From assembly GCF_031877795.1 (NCBI RefSeq), contig NC_133935.1, positions 77,084,303 through 77,148,302 of the forward strand: DNA of 64,000 nt. The letters are read 5' to 3'. Every line of letters starts with the position of its first letter. Position 1 is the first letter of the stretch. Both the position numbers and the translations under genes were made by a program. Below are positions 12,767-26,457 of this stretch, piece by piece. The notes beneath the pieces were generated by a model, which was given only the letters and a program-made list of their open reading frames with translations, was not told where the DNA came from and made no database searches. This DNA is from Strix aluco. Taxonomy: Eukaryota; Chordata; Aves; Strigiformes; Strigidae.

Positions 12767-15700
12767 TAGAATTAAAATGATCCATTCAAGAGCAAAACCA
12801 AGGTATGGATACATCTCTGTCCATGTTCACACAGGTTCCAGCTTCACACGCTTCAAAGAATTGTACATAATGTCTTGAAACAATAAAATTTGGAATAACT
12901 CTGCTCAAGGAAAAAAAAAAATCAGCTTGTGAATCAGTGTTTATGCCCTGAAGCAAAAAAAGATTTATGTCTTTGAAGCATTTGCATATTCTATTTTCCA
13001 TCTTTCTCAGTGGTTGTAGCTCTAAATATATGTATTCTTTATTTAAAAATGACAGAATTTGGATTTATATAATTAAGATATATTTTGCTTTCAATTATTA
13101 ATTAACATGCAGACTGCTGCATTTTCATATTATGGTAAGTACATTTATTTTCTTGTAATGGTAATGGGTACTTTACTGCAATTTGTAACATCTTTGGGAT
13201 ACTCTTGTGTAGCCATTCCCTGAAGAATGTCTTTTCTATTTTTTAATGATCTTATTAGCAGTTATCTGTTTGGGCTGAAAGCACCATGCCATTTTGTGTA
13301 AGAAAGGACACAGGTCAGATTGTCCCCACTGATGGAATAATTTCATCTTAGTTTCTTCATAGTGCAGTAGTAATATAGAAGTTTTATGCAATACCATAGT
13401 ACCTTCTTTTTGGTCCCTTCTCTTCAGATTAAGAATTTCAATAAAATTCACTAGTGGCAATACTATAATTCCAATATTACACTTTTTCACTTTATAAAGT
13501 ATTTCAATTACATAAAACATACAAACATAAAATTATACTACAATTTTACAATCATTGATCAGTAATAGTCAGTAGCACTCTGACTTTACAGTAAATAAAC
13601 TTATAAGGTTTAGCCTGGAAATAATGTTTAAGGGAAATATAAGCATACAGATCAGTCTGAGTGACGTTAGACATATTTTTAGGTCAGAAGGTAAATGAGG
13701 AAGAGGGCCAGACGCAAAGCTTTTAACTCATCCTGTCCTATAGAAGAAAAACTTTCCCGCAGCAGAAGTAGGTGGATACCAGATGTAACAGGAAGGCAAC
13801 TGGTACTGGATGGGGAAGATGGGAGTGAGATGAATAAAGATCACGAGTCGTACTAATGAGTTCTGTGCCATTAGAGTAGGAGAGAGCAATCTTCTGGGAA
13901 AAGACAGGTCCTTTGCTGTGCTCATCCCATTCAACAGTGAGTGTCTTCTCAGACTTAAAATTAAGACCACATACTGCAATAAAGATCTGAAGTTGTGCTT
14001 TTTCAGTATATGTTTCTCAGTCAGTGGAGCAGGAAGCCCTGTTTTCAGTCTCCTTGGACTGCTTTGCCAGAAATGAATGATCGGTACTTGTTAACAGCTG
14101 AATTTTTGCATATACATTTACAATGCAAGAAAATACACTATTTTGTTAAGCCTATATTCCTACTTTGTTTATTCTTTAAAATAGGCTGTAATAAAATCTT
14201 TATGCAGCCATAGTAACAACTGGTTTGTTTAAAAAATGAAAATTTTTTAAACACACTTCGGAAGTGTGATATCAGTGCCAGGTGTCTGTTTATCAGAACC
14301 GTAGGCAAATACAGTGCTCCTATGAATTTCAGTGCTTTTGAAAAGAGAGTCCATTTGAGCATTTCTGAACACTAACAGGATATACAAATTAACTGATATA
14401 GTCACAAATCATGGAGATGACTATCATTTCCAGATTAAGAGCCCAGTTCACTACTGAGTTGTTCCAGGCATATACTAGTATAACTCTATTATTTTTGCGT
14501 TTAATTTTTAGTGTTGAACTTGAATAGTCTAATGGTAAACTAGGTCTTATTCAGTTATACCAGAAGAAAATGGGTGTAAATAAATCAAGATGAAATCTTT
14601 ACATCATTTTTCCTAAATTAAAAGCGAAGAAAAATCAAGTGTGCATGCCATAGCATGTTTCCTAACATTCTCTGTTGCTGTTATGACTACATACAGGGAT
14701 TGGCTTTAAATAAGTAGGTGTCTGATACAAGCAGGCTGTAAAGAGAACGTGTGTAGAAATAAAGTTAAAAACAATTACTTCATAAACGTGCAATATCTAT
14801 AACATCTTACCCATTTGATTTGCTCACTTGTGCCTTCAAACTCTTAACTAAATAGTTTACTGAAAAACAACAATCTCTTTCTACTTCTCTGGATAGTGAA
14901 CAGGATTCTGTTCTGCTTTGCGTATACTCATCATTATCATCATTATCAAACTGTATTTTGATTGAGGAAATTTCTGCTGATATTTAAACCAGAAGGAATT
15001 AGACACTGCCTTACAGGGTTCAGCTGAGTCTAAAATGTTTTGTGATATATTTTCTCCACCCCTTCTAGGTGCAATAATAAAAATATGGTCTCTCACTGCC
15101 TATCTTCTATTCTATCAGCCACGTATATTTGATATGGAAGTCTTCGAAAGAGAATAAGTCTCGAAAATGCTCCTCTGAAATGCAGTTATGCTTTGTAAAG
15201 AATATTGTTGTTGGAGTTGTTTCTAGTGGTGCACTCTAGGTGGTACTATAGAGTAATATAGAGTGTACACTAAAGGCATTCTATAGCTAGTAAGAGTTCT
15301 AAGAGACTTTCTGAAAGAGACTGATGAAAAATGATCTGTTCAAAGTCATGGATTTGGGATTCTGGATTCCAATTCCAAATTTTTATTTTGAGACTTATAT
15401 GAAACGTGTATCTGTTTGGGATTTTTGTTTGGCAAATAATATAGATTGTTCTGTTAATAGAGTCTTTCAATTAACTTACATTTTCAGTTTCAGTTTCTTC
15501 TGAAAGTAATATACTCTTCCCAATCAAAGAAAGAGGGATATCCTAGGAAATTCACACCTAAGTTTTCCTTTCTTATTTTTTTTCTAGGTCTTTGCATTTA
15601 CAAACTGTTCAGACTGGAGTCTGTTCATCTTTTCCGCATTTCACTATAACTAATGTTTTCCGTTTTCTCTGATAAAATTTGAAGAATGTCATTGATTAAA

Positions 15701-16932
15701 AAGGTGGAAATTTTAGTAAGAATAGAAATCTCTAAATTTAGGACCTTTCAATACATTTCCTTCAGTATGGTCCTTAATAAAGGAAGCCTGAAAAATCGTC
15801 AGTAAAATGCCTGTTACAATCAAAGGAAACACTTCAGCTCTTTCAGTTGGCTACTGAATTGCTTCTGATGCACAAGAAGAAACAAAACAGCTCTGAAATA
15901 CTGTTCTCTTTTAGTGGAAAAAGAAGTTTCCCTGACACCCTGAACATTGATAAGTCCATCTAGACTTTTGTAACTACTGATGTGCTGAGATATCTGCTGA
16001 ATGACAGATATTCTAGAGACATAATGAAGCAGGTACAGAGACTCCTTATATGCTCCCAGTCAGCACTGGTATTAGCTTGGATCCATGACAAGCTGTGTTA
16101 ACATGGCACAAAGAGCTTCTGAAACCTGTTAAGAATCAAGGTTTATTTACCTCTGGCACTCAGTCACAGTCATGGGGCTGAAATGTTTGTGGATCTGAGG
16201 TACTATATCCACACAGGGCTGTGTTTCACTATGTGATGTTTACAGTTTGGATTGTCATCTGCCTTGTACAGTGTGAGCATACCAATATTGCTTGACTGTT
16301 ATTAGTGATATACCAGATGGATGTTAATCCTTCAATGAGCTTTTCATCTCTCAGCCTTAAAAGAATGTAAGATGGACCTGGAAGAAGCTGGTAGGGTTGA
16401 CTTCAGAACCGGCCATCTAGCCTAGCAGTAAAGTGTAACAGGTGAAGAATCTTTGGGTAGTGGATTGGCCATGGAGGGCTTCTCAAGCTATCTCCTCTTA
16501 CCACTCTGATCCTCTTTCAAGATATTATGACTCAGTCACAAAACTAAAATGGTCGAAGCTTGAGCGTGACATGAAGCCCTCAAAAAATTGTCCAAATAAG
16601 TATCTAGCTCCTCTTAAGAATCATACCCATACATCTCAAGCCAAAGCGAAAATGTATCAATCTCAACACCAATGTATTATATGGCACTGAGATATCTGAC
16701 ATAGACCAAGCAAATGTGACAAGGATCAAACTGGTAGTAGCAGCCAGCTTCATACTACTGTAAATGTTTATACAAATGATAGTAGAAGACTGAATTGCTT
16801 CTCTTATTCATCATACTGTCTCTATGATGGAAGCAGACCTTCCAGTGCCACTGGCAGCAGGTTCTCCAGATTCTCTGGTTTTCCCTGTAGCACTGCTGCC
16901 ATCCATTCTGCCAGGGCAGATATGTGACATGC
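12767..16932. other. Intergenic, no supported feature
   Basis: AT-rich DNA upstream of GNAT3. Short frames at 13236-13520, 13728-13979 and 16442-16690 have no recognisable family. Around 16440-16740 there is a weak hint of an old LINE (see the rejected list). A 17-base hairpin-like stretch lies at 14252-14268. I see no gene. Confidence 0.6.
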
Positions 16933-17274
16933 TGTCCTGGTTTAACCAGGATAGGGTTAAGTTTCCCCAGCAGTGGGGGAGGAAGCTCTAGCCGGGTCAC
17001 GACCAGGCACCAGAGCACGGGAAGAATCGGTGACCGCGTGGGGTTCGCGCCGCCGGGTTTTTTCTCACTGCTATATTGGTAGATATTCTGCCCTGTTCAT
17101 TGTTATTACTATTATTCTTATTGTTATTGTTGTTGTTTGTTGTGTTGCTATTGCACTGCTGTATTAAACCTGTCCTTATCTCAGATCAGGGCTTTGTATT
17201 TCACTCCCTTTGTGGGGGAGGGGCAGCGGCCACGTGGTCTCAGTCCCCGGCAGGGGCTAAACCATTACACATGC
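16928..17274 (+). mobile_element. Solo ERVL-type LTR (16933-17269) with 5-bp target duplication
   Basis: The element starts TGTCCTGG and ends ATTACA, which gives the retroviral TG...CA ends. It is flanked by the direct repeat CATGC at 16928-16932 and 17270-17274. It is 337 bp long, more GC-rich than its surroundings, with an ATTAAA polyadenylation signal at 17163-17168 and a downstream 'ctgtccttatctcag' U5 motif shared with other bird LTRs. There are no internal genes, so it is a solo LTR left by recombination. The 5-bp duplication suits class III (ERVL) elements. The frames at 16973-17167 and 17076-17354 are by-products of this repeat. Confidence 0.85.
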
Positions 17275-17957
17275 TCAGTCTTCTTGACTCAAGAGTAGTC
17301 AGAGCTTCTTCAGTCTCCTACTGGGGAATACAGGCACTCCTTTGGACACACTAGCTTTAAGAATTTGGCAACAAGATCTGATGGAGACATGAGTATTTAG
17401 ATCTTACCATGCTACTACCCTCTGTTCAGTTACCTTATATGTACAAGACAAAGTGACTTAATCAGAAAACCCACTCTGGACTGTGTCCTCTCAGTAGGGT
17501 TATATATTGAAATTCATGGTTGCAGATCAAGTTCACAAGTTGGTCTCTTGTGTTCTATTCTGGATGAACAGCAGTTCTGTCTGTGAATGTGCACAATTAT
17601 AAAGCGGGATCCATTGAGTTTATTGACAGAGGAAGTTGAGATGTTAGGGATGGATGCCCATTTATACTTCAGATACCTATGCTGGAGGAGTCAAAACAGA
17701 ATACACTGACATGAAAGTCAGGTGATAACTGACATATATCATTCACCAGCAAGGATGGCTCATCTTTTCCTAATCCCCCTTTCTCCAGACACACAGGTAA
17801 GTGGTCTTTTACTGAAATGATTTTATATTAAAATATAGAGTTTCCTTAAGAAAGGGACATTGCAGAATGTCGTGTCAAACTCCTTGAGGCCTTAGGGACT
17901 CATAGACCAGCTTCATAACTTAAAGTTAAGGTAAAACTAGTTGAGATTTCTCTAATA
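17275..17957. other. Intergenic, nothing recognised
   Basis: AT-rich sequence between the solo LTR and an antisense CR1. I see no coding, RNA or repeat signal. Confidence 0.6.
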
Positions 17958-18720
17958 AAATGATAGGACAATTTAGGTCGGAAGGCACCTCCAGAGGTCT
18001 CTAGTCCAACCCTCAGCTCAAACCAGAGATAAGTTCAAAGTTAAAGTTTCTCAGGGCTTTGCATTTCTAAATTATTAAGCATCCACAGATGAAATTTTCA
18101 CAGCCTATCCAGGTAGCATATTCCAGCTCTTAAACACTCAGTCTGAAGAACGTTTTCCATTTTTCTGGTTGAAATTTCCTTTGCTGGAGCACGTGACTCT
18201 CTCAGGAGAGTTTGCCTCTGTCAGCTCCCCTTTTTCTTAATGGAAGACTACAGTTAGATCCTCTCCTTAGCCAGGCTGAGCAAACCTATCACCTTCTTCC
18301 CCATGTGCTTCAGCCTTCTAATCTTCTTCATTGGCTCATGACAATCTCTTTTTTTGATATTAGTAGTCCAAAACCTATAAACGTTTTTCTGGCTGTGCCC
18401 TCAAGAGAGCTCAGTGGAGGGATTCCCTTCACCTGATGGCTCTATTCTTAAGGCAGTCCAGTATGTGGCTGGCCTTGACTAAGGGCATATTGTTATTCAT
18501 ACTCAACTTACTGTCCACCATTCAGGTTCTTTTCTGCAAAGCCACTTTCTCTCTAGTCAGCTCGCAGCCCGTAATGTCTTGTGGAGTTATTCTGTTCCAG
18601 ATGCAGAAGTTTGCATTTGCCATTGAGCTTCATGAGGTTCGTGTTGGCCGATTCCTCTACCTTACTGAGGTCTGTCTGAAAGGCAGCCCTGCCCTGTAGC
18701 ACACCAACCACTAATAAGCA
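17958..18720 (-). mobile_element. CR1 LINE, 5'-truncated, antisense
   Basis: Read on the plus strand, it opens with the reverse complement of a CR1 3' UTR ('ggtcggaaggcacctccaga', then 'tagtccaaccctcagctc'). It continues into the end of ORF2, with the 'gagcttcatgaggttcgtg' and 'ctgaggtctgtctgaaaggc' segments. It carries several indels. The frames at 18212-18436 and 18436-18699 are antisense shadows of this element. It has no promoter region and no intact ORF, so it is a dead retroposed copy. Confidence 0.8.
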
Positions 18721-21700
18721 CTGTCCAAAGTTAATGTTAAGTAAATTAATCCAGAGCAGTAGCACACTTGAAATTCAGTGTTTGGGCAATAGCATGATTT
18801 GCTATTGGAAAAAGTTAAGTTACTTGAGACATTTCAAGGACAATTGAAAGCATAGTCTTGTAAAAACAGATGAACATTTAACTCAGAGGAACTCAAGTAT
18901 ATGATCTAGCAATTCTTTAATATTATTCCTATTATGTACCCATTGTGAAGCCTTTTCTGTATACACTGCATGCTTCCACAGTGATTTAAATACTATGTTA
19001 TATGAAAGATAAGCTTCTTGTAGTACTGGTGCCTGTAAACCTCTGTGTTTACTTCAGATTCCATTTATTGATGAATCCTGCTGTTTATCCTCTTGCTTCA
19101 ATAAAAAAAACCAAAAAACCAAAACCAAAACAGATCTGCATAGGTCTCGTCATGATTTTTCAGAAACTAAAATAACCCTAATATATCTGTTTCAGAAAGG
19201 TCACATAACTGAACTTAGTGTTCTAGATATTGTCCTGGATGTTTGTGTGGTGAACCATCATCTGTATTTTCCATGCTATGGAAAAAAGCCTTATTAAAAT
19301 AAGAATAACTAATATACTGATAATTGGTAAGAAACAACTGATGTTAATATAATCTGAGACACTTACATGTCTGTTTATCAATACTTCACATTTTTGTGCT
19401 CTATTTTTCATACTATCTTCACATTTTCACAAAAAAATAATATTTTGCAGATTTAGTATCCATGTTAACTGTATTCATGTGGGAAAAGGATATGATTGTG
19501 GGGTCTTCAGCTCTATGGCTTTCTCTATAGCAGTATTATTCTTAAACTTCAGGTTCCTGAAATTTTCCCACCAAAACAAAAAAAACACTTGTAAGTTTTT
19601 CATGGGGAAGAAAATATTGTTTCTATGAAAAGCATTCAAAAGCAGTGAATACATTGATAGCTTACTTAAGTTGAAAGTTTTATCTTTTTTCTCAAAATAT
19701 TAAAAAATATAAAATTTAGATTATTTTCCTTTTATTTGCTCTGCTCTGTCCTAATCTTTGTTTACTTTTTCTGCACTGGTTATAAATAAGCGACTGAAGG
19801 CTAAGATTTTTGGATGTGTGTCATCCCCCCTCCTCCCCCATTTGTTATTTTCTATCTGGGAATCATTACCAAATAGCAGAAGAAAAGATGAAATCTTGTC
19901 CCTTGGCTCTACAGTAGTATCACAGTAATGACACTGTAACATTTGCAAAACCATTTAGTTCTGTAAGAAAGGGAATGTTGTAGTCATTCATTTTTACTGC
20001 TTCCAGAGGTGAAAATAAAAGGAAGTAGAAGAAGGAAAGAAACAACATTAAAAACATCAAGAGGAAATATTTTTAAAATAGTAAAGAGTTGTTACAATCC
20101 TCTCAAACAGACATTTTCTAAAATATTGACACATACAATAAATCTTTTCAGTTTTTGTGAAAATCTCAAACTCGCTATGAGATATATGAATATACTAGCT
20201 TCAGTACACTCATTATCCTTGGTTCTATATTTGTAACACATGGGCATGCAATGGAATATGTGATATTGTGTGAGCAAAGATTATTGAGTGCTGGGTGGGG
20301 TCTTGCTGGCTGAGTATCAGTCCAGATAAGACATAATTTTGGCAAGTTTACCAATACTTCAGCTGAGCATAGGCTGTGTTCTCAGTGAACTTATGCCAAC
20401 TTTGTGACAGTAGATGTGTGGCTGAGCTACTATGTTCAGATTAAGAACTGGTCATTCCAAAAGTCTGAAACTTGATGTATAGATTTGGCTCACCAGTGAA
20501 AAAGCAACATCCAGTGCAAAGCTATAAAAGAAGCCCAAACCCTTCAGTCTCTCCTGAACCAATACTCTGACTTCAGACCATGCTTACAGGTTGCCTGTGA
20601 TATATTTGAAAGAGCTATGAACTGCACTGAGCACTGCTGATTTCCCCTAATTTCTCACATGAGGACAGCAAATATCTCAGGCCTGACCTTTCTACAAAGA
20701 TCAACAAATGACCTCTCTGATATGGTGAGTTTAAACTTTCTCCTGGATTATTGCTGAGTCTCCCCAGAAAATTAAAAAGAACAGTCAGAATGTAATGAAC
20801 TATAATGAATAAATGGTTTGAGGTCTTTGAACTGATTCACGTGTATTTCCCTAGTGAAGTCTCTGCCATGCTTCCCTGCTGAATGCTGCAAGTGGTGCAT
20901 CTTGTATTTTTTTTTTTTTTTTTAAAGAAGGGAATCTTAGCAAGAAAATGGGTGATGCCTGCTATCTCTGCTAAAAGGATTTATTTTCTAGTACAAGGTG
21001 AACAGTCAACCTAGTACATTAAAAAAAAAAAAAGCTTAAAACAATGGGGAAATGTTTTGTCAACATCCCACTCTGAACATTTCCAATTCCCAGTAGGCCC
21101 ATATATTAAGACCTGCCAAGTCCCACAGTGCCTTGCACAGCCAGAAATGAACGAAGGGTAAAAGCAAACACAATTCTGATTTGACTTGTAGAACTCCTTG
21201 AATAACAAATATTTTAACTTTTCCTTTTGGTGTCAAACTACCATGCAGGGAAAAATATGGAAAAGACATTTTTGCCAGCAGACTAGCATTTCTTCCCTTT
21301 TATCTGGCAGACTTGTTCCAGCTAAGCCAGTCTGCAGTCCCTTCAGCAGAATGTGAGCAGCTCTGTACTGTAACACAGCTGTGTAGTGGCTGGATAAAAT
21401 CTGATTTCTGAATGCTGAAGAGGACATCAGTAGGTGGCTTTCAGAGCTTGGAGTGATTTCCAGTCAGCTGAATTGAACTATGCTGCATGGAGTGTGTCCA
21501 CAAAATTTTTTCCATAAGAGCTGTTGCCGTATTGTAATAATCCCTATGGAAAAGACTGTAGAAGAGATTGTTTTGCTGCTGAGATAATGCACTGCATCTC
21601 TAGGGGTCTGTTTTATTCTATATAGATTCTTATACTACATACTTACGGAAGCTGGCTGACATCTGTTGCATCATATTTGTTCTTTCATTCACAATCCAGG

Positions 21701-24700
21701 CCATAAAAATAAGATGCTTATTTTAGTAGTTTTTTAGAGACGATGGTGGTGTTAAATTTTTAAAGATACATTTCACTGTAAGTCTGTGTTAGAACTTATT
21801 AATTCAAAGAATGAAGCATGGCAACAAAATGTGGTAAGGCAAAAGAGAGAGAGAGATTTCTTAGGGAAATCCATCTATAATATTGAAATTATTCTGGGAA
21901 AACTCTGTCTCCTGCTCAGTATAACATCTTGAAGGAAAGTTAGTTTTCCAGAGAAGCAAAGTTGTCTCTCATGATCTTTGTGGTTTGCAAACATTTTAGC
22001 CTCTGACTGAGCCCTATAGATTGTCTTCTTCTGTGGTCAGATCTGCTTAACTTTCAAATGTCTTCAACCAAGATACCTAAATACTTTCTGTCTTGAAGGT
22101 ATCCTGAAATACTGTGAGATAGCAGCATGACGTACCTTATTGTGATCCATGCAGCATGTGGAGGAAATACTGGAAATTGTAAGAATTGATTATGTTTTTA
22201 GTATTTTTCCATTCTGCTTATAAAGCAGTGTTCTAATTAGTGCAACTTTAGCTGACACTTCCCCTAGAAAAATATGTATTGTCCTGGGAAGAATTCAAGG
22301 GAAAATGGAAATTATCTCATTCTCCTCAGCTCCCACTCCCCTTAAAGAGGAATTTAGAAGCTGAGGATTTCTTCCTGAGCTAGGCCAGCCTCCGCCCCAG
22401 AAATGTTCTGTTCTTAGAGAAGGAAGGAAAAACAAAAACAAAATGTTTTTACTACTCTCCTGAATGGAATGAGCACAGATCAGACTCCCTGGGTGTTTGG
22501 GAAGGGAGATCCTAGGCACTTATGTTATGAACTCCATCTACATACAATAAGTTAATGGGAAAAAAATTAAACCTCTGAATCCTCAGGTTTCATAAGAAAT
22601 TAGGTCAGGACTTATGTGCAAGGGAAATGGAAGAGCCTACAAGACTAGCCAGACATTTTGTGAATACCAGTAGTGTCTAAGTGTTGTTCCATAACAGATC
22701 ACAGCTGGGAGTGGATCTCTGATGGTGTCCAACTTGAACTGCCTAAACGGAAGCGTGAACCTCAGTTGGTAATTATAGAATAACATGTTGAGATGGGGAA
22801 TGCCTCCATACCTTCAGGTAATACATTAGTTTATACCTTCAAGAGTGACGTTTTTGTTCCTCAAAACCACACAATCGTTTCCAGAATTAAATATTGTCCC
22901 TCTAGTTTTATTCTCAAAGTTCTAACTTTAAGTAGAATTACTTTCTAGTCTCCTGAGATCTTGTTCTCTTGGCATCTACAGATGCTTTGTGCAAATGACT
23001 CTCTCCTTAATCTCTTTCCAGCATTTATCATGTCTCAAAGTTGGCTTTATCTGAGTCTGCCACTAACTGAATTGCAGAACAGAATCTGCCAGTTCTTTGG
23101 ACAGTGACTGTGTTTTCCCATTTGTTCATTTAAGTATTTTTCTCTTTAGAGATTCTTCAGGATAGGGCTGCAGCTATTTAAGATACTCTGTGGAATAACT
23201 TGAGCTATCCCATGTTATAGTGTCCCATGTCCCAAATGTATTGTTTGTTCTGACAATTGATTTTGTGTTTTCACATTTATCATTAAATCTGTTGTACTTT
23301 CAGGTGGTGCAGGGTGAGATTTCCTCCAGAAGTCATTGTAGTACCCACCCCTTATTTTAAAGTGTTGTGCAGTTGGCAAGCTGTGTTACTGATACTTTAC
23401 ACAACTCTGTCAGGCTCTTTATTTATCTGTGTGCCCTCTGCTGCTCCAGAGTCACCCTGATGGAAAATCATCTCTGGGTTGAGATGGCTGGATGCCATGC
23501 ATTGCCTCGTGTGATTCCAGCTCCATGGAAGGGGGGGTCACATACCTGTCACAGTCCTGCTGGCTGAGCAGTCATGCCTCGTGCTTTAGTGTGGTGCTCC
23601 GTTTGGGTCTTAGATTTCATTTGTGCCTGCTCAGTTTTTAAGCCCCTCTGAACCACAGACACTGCAGGGCTGGACTCCAGTAGTTGTGGTCAAACTCTAC
23701 GTATAAATATATTTAAGCTCATACTCTGTTCAATTTCTACTTTGTAGTGAAACCATTCCCTACTTATATAGCTTAGCAATACAGCTTGTTTTTCCAGAAG
23801 ACTGGCTCTCTTGGATTATCTTGTGCCATGTGGCAGAAACAAATAAGTCTTCTCACTCAGTATTTGCCCCCTACCCTCAGTTATCTGCTGAATTCATAGG
23901 AAGCAGCTATATTAGTAAATTCAAGAATGCCTGGCAATTATCCTGGAACTGGATTGTCTGTGCTTGTAAATTTTTAGGACAGTCCTGATAAAGAATTTGG
24001 TGTGTTTATGACACTCCCTGGACAATTCATAGACTTGCCAAAGAAAATTCACCAACTAAAGAAGATTACTTACAACCTGTTTGGTTTGAAGGCTGTGACA
24101 GTTTATTAATAGACTTGAGGTGAACTGTGATAATTGTTCTTGGTTACTGTAGGCGTAAGACATATGTTCTGAAGCTGACATGGTATAAAGGACAAAGTGT
24201 TTGCAAGCTGTCTCATGATCAGCCTTTCTGGATCTTGACTCTCAAAGTCTTATTCTGCATTACACCTTCCTGTGCTTCCTAAGTTAGCATTAGAGTGCGA
24301 GAACAGGCTGAGATGGTTTCTATGCCCACAAATCCGCAACATGGGAGATAGGGGTTTTGCTTACAGCAGGAAGAACCACTTAGATCACAGGTGAGATAGA
24401 AATTTTAGAGGAATTCTTCCCAGTAAGTTATGTGATACTAACATAGTATTATTGTATTGCTTAGTTCCCTTATGTCAGGATGCTGGTTGCCAAGATGGCT
24501 CAGCTTCCTGGATTTTTTAACCTTTATTATAGCCATCTCACCTCTCTCCCCATCTGATGAAATCCCTTGATTTAAGGATACCTTTAGCATAGTAATAGGC
24601 TCAGAAAATAAAAGGTCAGTAGAAGCATTGTCTTGTGGCTTCCTTAACATCTTCAACTGTTAGAGCAAATTAATAAATGGCAAACACTTTCAAGAGGACT

Positions 24701-25416
24701 TCTCTTCAGATGGCTGCAATATCCTATTTTTTTGCAGTAGAATCTATCCTGATCCATGTGCCTGAGGAAGCCAATACCTGTGTCCCATAGGAGCACAAAG
24801 ACTATTTAGCAAAGTGGTCCTTTCAGTGTTGTCTGGGCATCTTGCAGCTCCCTTTCAGTCCTGCCACAACCCTAAGCACTATCAAGTGAGAAGCAGAGCA
24901 GCCTATTTTCCTAGTTTGCCCACCAGTTTATTTCATAATATTCTTCTCTGATTTGTGGGGAACGATCGAGGTTAAAATCTGCAAAAGTGCTGCCTTTGGA
25001 AGTGAACAAGCAATGATGAGCTTCCTGCTACTCTGTTGAAATTTTTAGTCTGCCTCTGGCCTGTGATTACATCAGTATCCACAATTAGCATTTTTTGGTC
25101 AAGGTGCTGATCAGCCACCTGCTCAGCATCCTCCCCATATCATCCTCTTGGAGCATATGATCCTACATAGTAAGGGTAAATCATGAAAATGTCTTGCCAG
25201 TTCCAAGATCCAAGACTGAGGAGAGTTTCTGGGAAAAGAAGACCAAATAACAAAGGAAAACAGTTGATAAATCATTGTGAATAGAGACCTACAGTGTGGG
25301 CAATACTGTCCTTTTTCTCTCTTTTTATTGTATATCAGAGATGTCATAGTGGCCAAAGGTAAAAATGTCATGAGTTGTGTGAGAACTGTAAGAGGAAGAG
25401 GAAGAGATGTAACTTT
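18721..25416. other. Intergenic, no supported gene
   Basis: Six and a half kilobases of AT-rich DNA. It holds a 17-base T run at 20907-20923, a short GA run near 21846 and an A/C-rich simple stretch near 19105-19132. Frames such as 20009-20236 and 22295-22519 have no family resemblance. I see nothing else. Confidence 0.6.
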
Positions 25417-25451
25417 TTGTGTGTCCAAAGAAGGGCAATGAAGATGATGCA

Positions 25452-26457
25452 GGGTCTGTGGTGGTGCAACTCCTCCCCTCTCTTGGGCCGCTTGGTGCTT
25501 GGTGCAATTTCCCCCTCCGAGCCACATGCCAACCCAAGATGAATTGGGAAGAATAGTGGAGCAGAGCATTAAGGCATCCCCTTAGCACACCTGGTTCATG
25601 CCCCCTCCCCTCCCACTTGAGAACAGTGGAGCAGAGCATTAAGGCACACCCTTAACGCACCTGGCTCCTGCCTCCCCTACCGCTTGGGAATGGGGATGAC
25701 AATCAATCACCTCCTGACAGCTCCATACATCTGTACCAAGGGGGTGATACCAGAACTTCAAGATCTAGCAAGTTCTGGGCCTGCACAACTGGTGGTAAGT
25801 ACCAGAGTATTTTGTCATCTGAGTTGGGCTGAAACAGAGAAGTATCTGATAAATGTCAATTATCTTGGATCCTATAAATAACAAGCCCAAGTGAGACCCT
25901 TTGAGCAATCTTGGATTGCAGCAGGCTGGGACCAGCATCAGCCCTGAGTTGGGATGATTCTCAGGCACAGACTCCTTGAGGTTTGAAGATCATCTGCCAA
26001 CAAAGCCAATGAAAGGCCAGGGTGAAGTCAGACTTTTCGAGGCTCAGTTATCACCCATTGAGGAATACTGATGCTTTGTGAGTATTTGTTCGAAACTCAA
26101 GAAGAGGGAAATTTTAACTATAGTCTCTTCGATCCACCTCTCTACCTATCTAATTGTTTCAATATGCATATTTGCCTTCACGAATTGTGGGTGTCTACAT
26201 ATTTAACTGGATATCCAAATATTTCTGTGCTGATTTAGAATACCTTTTAGTAAATTAGTGTGAAGCTTATCATTCTCAAATCTGTAATTAAGTTGCTATT
26301 TTATTTATAACATATTCTACCAAATTGCCTTGTTAATCTTTCAGTCATTATTAAGTGCTGCTAAAATTCAACCCTTTGATCCACCTCACACCATTAATAA
26401 ATACTGAATTGCTACTAAATTATAACCATGTCAAATATTTTCATCCATGACAGGGTC
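25452..26457 (+). mobile_element. Solo LTR of an endogenous retrovirus (25457-26452) inside CR1
   Basis: The 996-bp element starts TGTGGTGG and ends CATGACA. It is flanked by GGGTC direct repeats at 25452-25456 and 26453-26457. Removing it with one repeat copy restores a continuous CR1. A TATA box (TATAAATA, 25873-25880) and an AATAAA signal (26396-26401), 51 bases before the 3' end, set the plus orientation. The GC-rich U3 carries a 70-bp tandem duplication. There are no gag, pol or env remains. The 5-bp duplication suggests an ERVL-like integrase. The minus-strand frames at 25123-25569 and 25325-25639 overlap this LTR and are not genes. Confidence 0.85.
25551..25690 (+). repeat. 70-bp tandem duplication in LTR U3
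   Basis: Two adjacent copies (25551-25620 and 25621-25690) each begin with GAA(T/C)AGTGGAGCAGAGC and contain 'attaaggca', a C-rich block and '(a/c)cacttga/cgcttggg'. They differ at scattered positions. A direct duplication in U3 upstream of a TATA box is the usual layout of retroviral enhancer repeats. Confidence 0.8.

Noticed and set aside
14252..14268. Palindrome-like CACACTTCGGAAGTGTG
   Set aside because: A short hairpin of 7-8 bp, frequent by chance in 64 kb, with no associated signal.
16440..16740. Possible old non-CR1 LINE coding text (a VLYGTE-like stretch resembling a reverse-transcriptase C-terminal YG(C/S)E motif)
   Set aside because: Only a handful of residues match after choosing a frame by eye. 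That is too weak to call.
25123..25569. 148-residue minus frame
   Set aside because: It runs across an LTR-CR1 junction and AT-rich flank, has no family resemblance, and its N-terminal part is LTR U3.
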